DNA from: Sedimentisphaerales bacterium
Lineage (GTDB): Bacteria; Planctomycetota; Phycisphaerae; Sedimentisphaerales; SG8-4
Assembly: GCA_016928975.1 (NCBI GenBank)
Contig: JAFGJR010000048.1
Span: 1-51,972 of the forward strand
DNA: 51,972 nt
Direction: 5' to 3'
Part shown: positions 1 to 7,133 of the stretch, one piece after another
How the letters are laid out: the number at the start of each line of letters is the position of its first letter
Numbering within the stretch: the first letter of the stretch is position 1
Translations under genes and position numbers: made by a program
The notes under the pieces: model-generated
Databases searched by the model: none
What the model was told of the DNA's origin: nothing
Seen by the model: the letters and a program-made list of their open reading frames with translations, nothing else

Positions 1-1
1 G

Positions 2-139
2 GTCCGTGCCCTGCTGATGGGCGGCCAGGCGTGCGTGTTCTACGGCGCAGCGGAATTTAGCCGCGACTACGTCGTTCGATTCGAACCAAGGTCCGGATGG
101 TTGAGGACTGCTGGTAGCCCATCGTGCTTTGTGTCATAG
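2..139 (+). pseudogene. Nucleotidyltransferase-like gene fragment, cut by the window edge
   Basis: The + frame open from base 2 reads VRALLMGGQACVFYGAAEF and then SRD. This resembles the glycine-rich start of MNT/DUF6036-type nucleotidyltransferases, where GGxA is followed by YG and SRxTxDxD. After SRD the expected acidic metal-binding residues do not appear. The reading continues with unrelated residues to a TAG at 137-139, which overlaps the end of the minus-strand DUF4411 gene. The gene therefore seems broken just after the SRD. The part to the left of the window cannot be seen, so whether a functional start exists is unknown. Confidence 0.45.
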
Positions 140-610
140 CCTGAAACGCAAATTCAATCGTCGAATCAACTGAAAGTCGTCTATGGATTCTATGCCCATT
201 GCTTCACAGACATTCGGGATTTTGATCCGCTTGGTGGGATTGGTCTCGTAATTCTCTTTGGTGACAACAACAGCTTTTTCTGCCATGGCGTGTGCAATTA
301 CCCAAGGATCAGCTACGGACCGGAACTTGCTGCTATCAACGAGGCGCCGATTGTTCTCATTTTTGTAGATAGTCTGGAGGCATTCGATAACCATGGCGTC
401 AATGGGCCTGAAGAAATACTCTCTTGGCTCCAGCCACGACTTGAGATCGTCGTCGGTCTTCCAGATTTCGCGCTTCACCTCTTCTGTAGCGAAGATGACC
501 CCACTCCGTGCCAACTCGTCGAGTTTATCCCAGTAAGGCGCGGCGAAATCAATAGCGTAGTACTTGTCCCAAGCCTGGATGAAGACGTTGGTATCAAGGC
601 AGAACGTCAT
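134..610 (-). CDS. DUF4411 (PIN-like) toxin-type protein
   Basis: This 158-residue protein starts MTFCLDTNVFIQAWDKYY, the DUF4411 signature: an early Asp, NVFIxA and an aromatic pair. It ends with a TRIKIPN-like stretch (TKRIKIPN) and VCEAMGI. The family belongs to the PIN-domain-like nucleases. Conserved acidic residues (D6, the KREIWK helix, VADPWVIAHA) fit a metal-dependent RNase fold. The start chosen is the ATG at 608-610, which overlaps the TGA of the upstream HTH-ImmA gene by four bases (ATGA), with GAGGGAG just upstream. A longer start would overlap the neighbour more and has no better ribosome site. The pairing suggests a toxin-antitoxin-like module in which this is the effector. That role is inferred from the family context; activity is not shown by the sequence. 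Confidence 0.8.
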   Translation of the reverse strand: MTFCLDTNVFIQAWDKYYAIDFAAPYWDKLDELARSGVIFATEEVKREIWKTDDDLKSWLEPREYFFRPIDAMVIECLQTIYKNENNRRLVDSSKFRSVADPWVIAHAMAEKAVVVTKENYETNPTKRIKIPNVCEAMGIESIDDFQLIRRLNLRFRL

Positions 611-1821
611 GCAGGCTCCCTCCGCCATGTGCCCGGAATCCCGATCAACTCCACAAGGTTCCCGATCTTGTCGAGTTTCACGCCGAGCAGAGACGAAGTG
701 TCGCGTCCGGAGACATCGCCGTTCTGATAGGCGCTCAGTACGACTCTTGAAAATGCATAGCCATTATTGATAAGCTTCAAAAGGTAGTGACTTGGGCCTC
801 CTTCCGCTTGACTCTCCTTCTGCTGTTGCCTTGCCTGCTGCCACTGCTGTTCATAATCGTGTGTTAGCTTGTCATACTTCGCCTTGGAGATTTGGCCCCA
901 GTCCAACAGCCGCCGCGCAATTACCCATTCGCTCACCTTGAAGTGCCTCGAGTGGGACTGGATACGTTCTTCAAGCGTCTCGCCCGCATCCCCCTGTTTC
1001 CATCGCTCTTGGAAGGCGCTCTGTGGAACCAGTATCTCTGCCGCCACTCTGTTGCAGAATACTTCTGTTCGGTCCGTCTCAGTGCTGGGGCTTGCAACAG
1101 TCCGGAGATTCGAGACACCCGACTCGCCCAACCACAAATGAACCAATTCGTGAGCCAACGTGAAAACCTGTGCTGCTTTGGCATCCTGCGCGTTTAGGAA
1201 GATGAAAGGGGCATACTCGTCTGAAAGGGCAAACCCTCTCGCTTCGATCACATCTATCTTCTCCCATCGCAGATTCCCAGCACGGAAGACAAATACGCCG
1301 ACCATTTCTGAGCGAGATAGCCAAAGCTGAAGGGCATCTTCACGTGTTTTGCAGGCTTGGATGTCGTCAGACGCAACCCCAATGGTCTGGCGTATTCTTT
1401 GTGCCAGTGTGACCGGATTGTCAGAGGGCCGTGCGGATCCGATGAAATCCAGAGGCGGACGGCTTTCTGATTCCAGAAAATCGCGTAACCATTCCTGCCT
1501 GGCACGAGTCTGGCGTATGAGAAATCTCAAGTTGGAGCTATACTCCTTGGGCATGTCGGCCGGCAGTCTTCTGAAGTCTCGAAGGGTCGCGAAATCCTGC
1601 GGCGGCTCAGGTAAGAAGAACACCGCAAGAGGACGTTTGTATACTTCGGATGCCTTGCGTATCTGTGACAGGCTTGGCCTGAGTTCGCCCGACTCCCAAC
1701 CCATGATCTCGTCTGGAGATCGGCCAATCCTGCGCGCAGCCTCTTCCTCCGTGAAACCCGCTGATTCACGTGCCCACTTCGCAACTGCGGGAGTTATGTT
1801 TACTTCGCGTAACCGCGTCAT
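607..1821 (-). CDS. HTH-XRE / ImmA-IrrE family metallopeptidase (antitoxin-like)
   Basis: The protein has 404 residues. Residues about 10-60 form an XRE-type helix-turn-helix (WARESAGFTEEEAARRIG, then a WESGELRPSLSQIRK helix). The middle and C-terminal parts carry the zinc peptidase motif TLAHELVHLWLGESG with H224, E225 and H228, followed by FCNRVAAEILVP, the usual ImmA third-ligand region. The family (COG2856 type) is often encoded just before DUF4411 or other toxins and acts as the DNA-binding antitoxin or regulator. Here it overlaps the DUF4411 gene by four bases, so the two are probably translationally coupled. A paralogue sits at 38.1 kb. The GC content is visibly lower than that of flanking housekeeping genes, which suggests transfer. 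Confidence 0.88.
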   Translation of the reverse strand: MTRLREVNITPAVAKWARESAGFTEEEAARRIGRSPDEIMGWESGELRPSLSQIRKASEVYKRPLAVFFLPEPPQDFATLRDFRRLPADMPKEYSSNLRFLIRQTRARQEWLRDFLESESRPPLDFIGSARPSDNPVTLAQRIRQTIGVASDDIQACKTREDALQLWLSRSEMVGVFVFRAGNLRWEKIDVIEARGFALSDEYAPFIFLNAQDAKAAQVFTLAHELVHLWLGESGVSNLRTVASPSTETDRTEVFCNRVAAEILVPQSAFQERWKQGDAGETLEERIQSHSRHFKVSEWVIARRLLDWGQISKAKYDKLTHDYEQQWQQARQQQKESQAEGGPSHYLLKLINNGYAFSRVVLSAYQNGDVSGRDTSSLLGVKLDKIGNLVELIGIPGTWRREPA

Positions 1822-1953
1822 TTCAGACCCTCAGGGGCTCACTCCATTCGGCACGTCGCAACGCGCCCAGCACCTCAGTCACAGCAAGCCTGCACTCTTA
1901 CAATCCTAACGCGTCGCGCGCCTTCTCTCAACACGCCGGAACGAATCCCTCAA

Positions 1954-3447
1954 CTATCGAGCTCTTCGGACTTCGAGTTTTTCGATTTTGAACTGGCCGA
2001 GGATGGTGGCCATGTTGAAGAAGCCGGCGGGGTCGCCGTTGCCAACCGCCAGGGCGATATGACCGGCATCGTAGCCGCCCCGGCCGCTGCCCTTGAACGA
2101 CGCATCCAGGCCGAGCCATTGGCCGCCCCGGCCCTGCCTGTCGGCGCCGACGTAGGCCTGCGCCCAGGCGTGGCCGCCGAAGCCCTGCATGCCGCCGAAC
2201 TCGTCCACGTAGGCGACGCCGACACAGACCTGGGCGGGGATGCCCACGGCCCGGCACAGGGCCGCCGTCAGCACGGCGAACTCCGAGCAGTCGCCCTGGC
2301 GGCTCTCGGCGACCTCCGCCGCCGAGGCGTATCCGACCGAGAGGCTCCGGTTCTCGATGTATTCGGCGACGAAGGCCTCGATTCGTTTGGCCGCCTCGGT
2401 GGAGTCCTGGGTGCCGCCCACCGCTCTGCGGGCCAGCGCGACGATCTCCTTGCGGTCGCTCTGGAGGAAGCGCGTCGGCTTGACCGCTTCGAGCAGTGCC
2501 GGGTCATCGCCCTTGTAGGGGAACACGCCGCCGGTCGGCGCCACGGGCTCTGCAGTCAGAATGATTCGACCGTCCGCCTGCGGCTCGACCTTCTGGTTGT
2601 CCGTCGATGGAATCGTGAACTTGGCGCCCGGGGCGGGATTCAACACGTACGTGATCGACGTGGTGGAGCGGACGTCCTCGATGGGCTCGGGGCTCTTGAC
2701 GAACATCTTGTCGATCAGATCCAGCACGTCGTTGCTGCCCATCGCGAACTCCTTCGTGCAGGCGATCATCTCCACTATCATGCCGGCGATGGGCAGATGG
2801 TTCTTCAGGGCTCGCAGGTCGTTGTCCACGTAGCTGATGGTCGTAATCGGCCCCGTATCGGGCAGGTTCACGACCGTTGTCATCTCGGTCAGCTTGACAA
2901 CGCGTCCGAACAGGTCCACTTCCCTCTTCTCTCCGACCACGACCTTGGTGCTGATCACCTGCATCAGGCTCGGACTGAAGATACTCGCCTGGTACGTGGC
3001 GCCGGGCCTGAGGCCGCCCTTGAGGGTCAGGAGCCGAAGCCCCTCCGCCATCAGGCTCCCTTTGGGCCATTGCATCCTGGTCTTCTCCTCGACCCCCAGG
3101 GACGAGTTCATCACGTTGACCGCGCCGTTGGGGTCAACCGTTCCTTCGCTCTTCATGACCATACCGCCAAGCTGCTGCAAGGACCTGAACCCCAGGGGCT
3201 TGCCCTCCGCGGTCTCGATGTTCGTCTCCGTCATGGCCACCGTCACGGGCACGCCCAGGCGGCTGATCGTGACGCTCACGTCGTCAACGGTGGTGACCCG
3301 GCCGTCCTGTACGGCCCGCGTGTGGATCGCATGGCCGACCTTCTTGCCCTCCATGAGCAGGGCATAGTACTCGGTTTCCTCCTGCGCCAACGTGGGGCAC
3401 GAGATCGCCAGAAACAGCCACAGGCCAATGAACGCTCGTCTAACCAT
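1954..3447 (-). CDS. Exported transglutaminase-like protein
   Basis: The protein has 497 residues with an N-terminal signal peptide (basic VRR, hydrophobic core to about residue 18, cleavage near LAQEE). The first 300 residues form a beta-rich region of unknown function, as in other bacterial transglutaminase-like secreted proteins. The C-terminal transglutaminase-like core has a complete Cys-His-Asp triad: C387 in RQGDCSEFA, H426 in FGGHAWAQ and D448 in WLGLDASF. It likely cleaves or cross-links peptide bonds in the cell envelope, but the substrate is unknown. GGAAGGA lies seven bases before the ATG. It is transcribed away from murE, with a long palindrome (3625-3671) in the shared intergenic region. 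Confidence 0.88.
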   Translation of the reverse strand: MVRRAFIGLWLFLAISCPTLAQEETEYYALLMEGKKVGHAIHTRAVQDGRVTTVDDVSVTISRLGVPVTVAMTETNIETAEGKPLGFRSLQQLGGMVMKSEGTVDPNGAVNVMNSSLGVEEKTRMQWPKGSLMAEGLRLLTLKGGLRPGATYQASIFSPSLMQVISTKVVVGEKREVDLFGRVVKLTEMTTVVNLPDTGPITTISYVDNDLRALKNHLPIAGMIVEMIACTKEFAMGSNDVLDLIDKMFVKSPEPIEDVRSTTSITYVLNPAPGAKFTIPSTDNQKVEPQADGRIILTAEPVAPTGGVFPYKGDDPALLEAVKPTRFLQSDRKEIVALARRAVGGTQDSTEAAKRIEAFVAEYIENRSLSVGYASAAEVAESRQGDCSEFAVLTAALCRAVGIPAQVCVGVAYVDEFGGMQGFGGHAWAQAYVGADRQGRGGQWLGLDASFKGSGRGGYDAGHIALAVGNGDPAGFFNMATILGQFKIEKLEVRRAR

Positions 3448-3624
3448 TATGATTCCTTCCGAAACACGTGATGTACAACTCTTGTCATCCCATTCGCTCT
3501 TCAGGGCTCCCCAATCCGGACCCTTCCATCGGTCCGGACATTATAAGAACCGCGTGGCCGTTTTTCATCCGAAATCGACCACGCCGCCGATAGTCAATCA
3601 GTGTCGGTCCCTGGACACTGTGCT

Positions 3625-3671
3625 GGGTGGCAGCGGCAAGCGCCGCTTCTCTCCGCTTGCCGCTGCCACCC
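3625..3671. repeat. Perfect 18-bp inverted repeat (REP-like palindrome)
   Basis: GGGTGGCAGCGGCAAGCG at 3625-3642 is the exact reverse complement of 3654-3671, with an 11-base loop. It lies between two divergent genes and has no T-run, so a terminator is unlikely. The strong GC stem and intergenic position fit a REP/BIME-type element. Confidence 0.75.
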
Positions 3672-3743
3672 ACAAACTTTAGAATGACACAGCTTCGACG
3701 GCTGGGCCCGTCTTGCTGATTCGACGCATGGGATGCGAACGCC

Positions 3744-5222
3744 ATGACCTGGAATGAACTGCTGAGCCTCGTCTCATCGGGTGCCGTGATAGAGATTCAG
3801 ATCGACTCGCGGCGCGTCCACAAGGGCGATGTGTTCGTGGCGATCCCCGGCGCCACCTGTGACGGACACGATTTCATCGGCCAGGCCCTCGCCAACGGCG
3901 CCAAGCACATCGTTCACGCCAGCGATCATGCAATCCCAAGTGACGCGAAAGACGCGACGCTGATCGCCGTGGAGAACCCTGCCGGGGCGGCGGGACTGCT
4001 CGCTCAGGCAAGACGAGGCAATCCCGGCGCTCGCCTGATCAATCTGGCGGTTACGGGCACCAACGGCAAGACGACCGTCACGTTCCTGGCTCGCTCCTGC
4101 ATCGAGTCCACCGGCCACAAGTGCGGGCTCCTGGGAACGGTCCTCTACGACACCGGCTCGGGCGCGACCGCCTCGACGTTGACGACCCCTGACTGCCTGA
4201 CCATCGCCGACGCCCAGAAGCGGATGGTCGATGCCGGCGCCGAGTATATGGTCATTGAGGCCAGCAGCCATGCATTGTCTCAGGACCGGCTGGCGGCGGT
4301 CGATTTCAGAGCGGCCGCATTCACGAATCTGACGGGCGACCACCTGGACTATCACAGAACTCGGGAGGACTACCTGGCCGCCAAGACCCGGCTGTTCACG
4401 GCCCTGGCTCCCGATGCAACCGCCGTGCTGAACAAGCAGGCGCCCGAGTCGAGATCGATCGCCCAGGCGACCAGGGCTCGTGTCTGCTGGTATGCGATCG
4501 ACGAGCCGGCTGACCTGACCGCCCATATCGAGTCAATGACCGTGAATGGAACGAGCTTTGTGCTCGAGTGCCAGGGCCGGCGCGAGCGCGTGGAGACGCC
4601 GCTGCTGGGTCGATACAATGTGGCCAACCACTTAGCGGCCGCTGGGTTGTGCTTGGGCGCCGGACTGGACATCGAAGCGGTGGCCAAAGGGCTGTCCACT
4701 CTCAAAGGCGTGCCGGGCCGGCTCGAGAAAGTCGACGGCGACGGATCGGCGGTCCTTGTCGATTACGCACACACCGACGACGCCTTGCAGAACGTGTTGA
4801 CGACGCTCAAGCCCCTGTGCCGGGGCAGATTGGTCGTTCTGTTCGGCTGCGGTGGCGACCGCGACAAGACCAAGCGGCCTCGAATGGCCAGGGTCGTCGA
4901 GCAGTGGGCCGACAGGATCGTCGTCACCAGCGACAACCCCAGAACGGAGCAGCCCCAGGCCATCATCAACGACATCATGGTCGGCTTCAAGAATCCCGAC
5001 TCCGACAGACTGACCGTGGAGCCCGACCGCCGGAAGGCCATCGAGCTGGCGATTCAGAGCGCCGGACCCGACGACATCGTCCTGATCGCCGGCAAGGGCC
5101 ACGAAACCTACCAGATCATCGGCACCACGAAATTCGACTTCAGTGACAAAGCGATCGCCCGCCAGTGCCTGCAAACCCTGCGTTGCGGCCCCTCAGCCAC
5201 CGCCGAAACCGGCATTCGATAG
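3744..5222 (+). CDS. murE: UDP-MurNAc-L-Ala-D-Glu:meso-diaminopimelate ligase
   Basis: The 492-residue Mur ligase has the usual three-domain length. Visible features are an N-terminal UMP-binding region (IDSRRVHKGDVFVAIPG), the ATP loop VTGTNGKTTVTFLA near residue 108, a VIEASSHAL segment, the nucleotide-site GCGGDRDKTKRP stretch, and DNPRTEQP. The DNPR motif is the mark of MurE enzymes that add meso-diaminopimelate rather than lysine. The C-terminal GKGHETYQ loop is also typical. The enzyme acts in the cytoplasm in peptidoglycan precursor synthesis. It stands alone here rather than in a dcw cluster, as is common in planctomycetes. The ATG at 3744 gives full family length. Confidence 0.97.
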   Translation: MTWNELLSLVSSGAVIEIQIDSRRVHKGDVFVAIPGATCDGHDFIGQALANGAKHIVHASDHAIPSDAKDATLIAVENPAGAAGLLAQARRGNPGARLINLAVTGTNGKTTVTFLARSCIESTGHKCGLLGTVLYDTGSGATASTLTTPDCLTIADAQKRMVDAGAEYMVIEASSHALSQDRLAAVDFRAAAFTNLTGDHLDYHRTREDYLAAKTRLFTALAPDATAVLNKQAPESRSIAQATRARVCWYAIDEPADLTAHIESMTVNGTSFVLECQGRRERVETPLLGRYNVANHLAAAGLCLGAGLDIEAVAKGLSTLKGVPGRLEKVDGDGSAVLVDYAHTDDALQNVLTTLKPLCRGRLVVLFGCGGDRDKTKRPRMARVVEQWADRIVVTSDNPRTEQPQAIINDIMVGFKNPDSDRLTVEPDRRKAIELAIQSAGPDDIVLIAGKGHETYQIIGTTKFDFSDKAIARQCLQTLRCGPSATAETGIR

Positions 5223-5377
5223 CACCAACGCAAGCAAGGCACGATAAGCGTCAGCCCATGCAGACAATCCTCCACCTATCTGCTGGCGAAACTGAATAAC
5301 TGTCAAAACGAGCCCTGATTCCCTGACCCTCATGGCCTTCGCTGGCGCGCCGCATGGATGACGCCAAGCAGACCTGT

Positions 5378-5445
5378 GGAATTCCCGTGAAGAAATCCCG
5401 CGACCGTCCTGACAACGGCTTGCTCATAGATGTCCCCGGAATTCC
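5378..5445 (+). repeat. 68-bp dispersed element, copy A
   Basis: This copy begins GGAATTCCCG and ends CCGGAATTCC, so its ends are near-inverted repeats. Inside it has CCGT/ACGG arms and the conserved block GGCTTGCTCATAGATGTCCC. It matches 34268-34335 (copy B) and the minus strand at 6317-6382 (copy C) over about 66 bases. The remainder of 5223-5691 shows no gene I can support. Confidence 0.65.
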
Positions 5446-5691
5446 GTGTTGTTTTCACTTGCGTGTCTCACATGGGCGCATCACAATACTCAGCAAGGAA
5501 ATATGCCCTTGTGAGACTGGAATGGTCGAGAAGGACCCTCGTGGGCCGAACAGATATGGCGAAACCAGAATAGGTGGATCGTAGCGGAGATTCAAGGGCC
5601 CGGAGGCAAACGTGCCCGAGTGAGGTTACAATGGGGCGGCGGTATCGGGTCTCCCAGTGCTTGGTGTTTCATAACCCGTGAAGGATGACAG

Positions 5692-6291
5692 GTGTTCCCT
5701 ATGTCTTACTGGGCAACTGGATGGCTATGCGTTGTCGTCGGGTCACTCTTCATTGCCGTTGGGGGATTTCTTACCACCAAGGGCTGGAGTGAATTCTCCA
5801 ATCATTCTCAGCCACGGAGGCTAATCAGTTCTGCCATACGTGAACTGAGACAAAACGCCAAGTATCTCAAGGATATGGATACCTGCTCAGAACGCTTGCC
5901 TCAACTGGATAGAATGTATCTGCTTCCAACATTTCACTATAGTGCCATTCAGACTATCCAGACCTCCTCGCTATTCAGCGATAAGAATGCCGCCCTTCTC
6001 GATGCTACGTCCAGTTTTCTATACAATGTCAATCCGATCGATGACTCGATACGCAAGCTGAACGTGATCTTCTCGGACACACAACCATCCCTACAACACA
6101 AGAAGGATGCCTATGCTGCTTTCTATCAATCCCCGCTATTGCAGAGATTCAGGCGAAGACAGAAGGAACTACATTCGGAGATTATGAAACTCACTCGTAA
6201 TGCACCAGACGATGTACCCGCGAGCAGTTATCAGGGTACCGTCGACATGGTATCTGGGGACGGCATACTCACCCAAGAGCCAGATGAGTGA
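5692..6291 (+). CDS. Membrane-anchored protein of unknown function
   Basis: The 199-residue product is not recognised. Residues about 5-25 form one transmembrane helix (ATGWLCVVVGSLFIAVGG), followed by a polar, helix-rich domain with several basic stretches (RRLISSAIRELRQNAKYL, RFRRRQKELHSEIMKL). The GTG at 5692 is preceded by AAGGA at suitable spacing; an in-frame ATG three codons later is the alternative. Base composition is clearly more AT-rich than murE or the esterase next door, and it sits between two copies of a dispersed repeat, so it may have been acquired by transfer. It has no operon partner. Confidence 0.6.
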   Translation: MFPMSYWATGWLCVVVGSLFIAVGGFLTTKGWSEFSNHSQPRRLISSAIRELRQNAKYLKDMDTCSERLPQLDRMYLLPTFHYSAIQTIQTSSLFSDKNAALLDATSSFLYNVNPIDDSIRKLNVIFSDTQPSLQHKKDAYAAFYQSPLLQRFRRRQKELHSEIMKLTRNAPDDVPASSYQGTVDMVSGDGILTQEPDE

Positions 6292-6316
6292 GAGTGAATT
6301 CGATCAATTGGGGGGC

Positions 6317-6382
6317 AATTCGGGCGACATCTGTGAGCAGGCCGTTGTCGAGACGGTCGCCGGATTCGCTCGCGGCAGTTCC
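6317..6382 (-). repeat. 66-bp dispersed element, copy C
   Basis: On the minus strand this reads GGAACTGCCGCGAGCGAATC at its start and GATGTCGCCCGAATT at its end. It is collinear without gaps with copies A (5378) and B (34268). The shared core is CGACCGTC, GACAACGGC and TGCTCACAGATGTC. It is the most diverged of the three copies. Confidence 0.6.
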
Positions 6383-6491
6383 AGCACCTATTCGGCGTCA
6401 CCCAGTTCGCGGTGCCAGTCATCTACGTGCGCGCCGGCTCCATTCAGCATAGCGAGGTCGCATGGGCGGTTCACCGCGTGTTTGGCGGCGA

Positions 6492-6590
6492 TCAGGGTGT
6501 TCTGTCAATCCAGTAGGCCGGATGTCTGCGCAGATGCATGACCGCAATGATCAGTATCTCTTGAGGAGCAGGCGAGGCGTCTTCATCTGA
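6492..6590 (-). pseudogene. C-terminal stub of a RelE/ParE-type toxin
   Basis: The minus-strand frame ending at TGA (6492-6494) reads PQEILIIAVMHLRRHPAYW followed by IDRTP. This matches the conserved tail of ParE/RelE toxins (IxVxAVMHxRRxPxYW). The first 70 or so residues are missing. The reading just upstream runs directly into the end of the antitoxin gene, so an internal deletion has removed the toxin body. The usual order of antitoxin then toxin on the same strand is kept. Confidence 0.65.
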
Positions 6591-6810
6591 TTCTCTCATA
6601 GGCCTCGGCAAAGGCTTCACTCGCCGATCTCGCTGGTATGGTCCCTTTGCCGTAGGCGGCCAGGCGACGCTCGGCCTCGTCGAGCCACATCTGCTCGATC
6701 TCCTGCTCCTCAGTCTGGTCCAGGCTTTCTATGAGGCATTTGGCCAGGAAGGCTCGCTCTCTGGCGCTAAGCTTGAGAGCGTCTATCCGCATCTTCTCTA
6801 ATGGCGACAT
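6583..6810 (-). CDS. Addiction-module antitoxin (TIGR02574 / unstable antitoxin type)
   Basis: The 75-residue protein has the family's layout: an N-terminal helix with LSARERAFLAKCLIESLD, an acidic EEQEIEQMWLDEAERRLA helix, and a C-terminal tail (SASEAFAEAYERIR) that normally wraps a ParE-like toxin. The ATG at 6808-6810 has AAGGAG seven to eight bases upstream and gives the standard length; ORF extension upstream adds ten unrelated residues. The partner toxin just downstream survives only as a C-terminal stub, so this is an orphan antitoxin. It may still bind its own promoter or other toxins, which cannot be told from sequence. Confidence 0.85.
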   Translation of the reverse strand: MSPLEKMRIDALKLSARERAFLAKCLIESLDQTEEQEIEQMWLDEAERRLAAYGKGTIPARSASEAFAEAYERIR

Positions 6811-7133
6811 ATGAGACTCCTTGACAATGGTCAGGCACAATCACCTGTAATCCGCGCTTGCCGATTCATGCCTGACTTTCATTATACCATCAGGCCCTTG
6901 CCTCGAAGGCGGAAACCCAGATCCGCACAGACAGCGGAAGGAGGATACTGCGAAAGGTCGGATTGAACGACTGGCAAAGACGCCTGCCGGAGCAATGGGT
7001 GCGGCCGGTGGACTTCAGCGGTCACTTTTCTCTTGCCGTGCTGGCTGGCACGCTGTAATACCGACTCCGGACGAACGCCTCGTCGCGGCTGGAGGCGCTT
7101 CGGGAACATGACATGCATTTGGAGGACATTAAG

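Noticed and set aside
1822..1910. A third copy of the HTH-ImmA leader upstream of the first module
   Set aside because: On the minus strand GGCTTGCTGTGACTGAGG looks faintly similar to the repeated leader, but only short scattered matches remain and no gap-free alignment holds.
2059..3471. A 470-codon + strand frame opposite the transglutaminase gene
   Set aside because: The minus strand has an intact catalytic triad and a signal peptide; the + frame is rich in Arg, His and Gly without motifs.
5354..5584. A 76-codon + frame through copy A of the dispersed element
   Set aside because: The substitutions among copies A, B and C are not concentrated at third positions, so the shared sequence behaves as a DNA element, not a protein.
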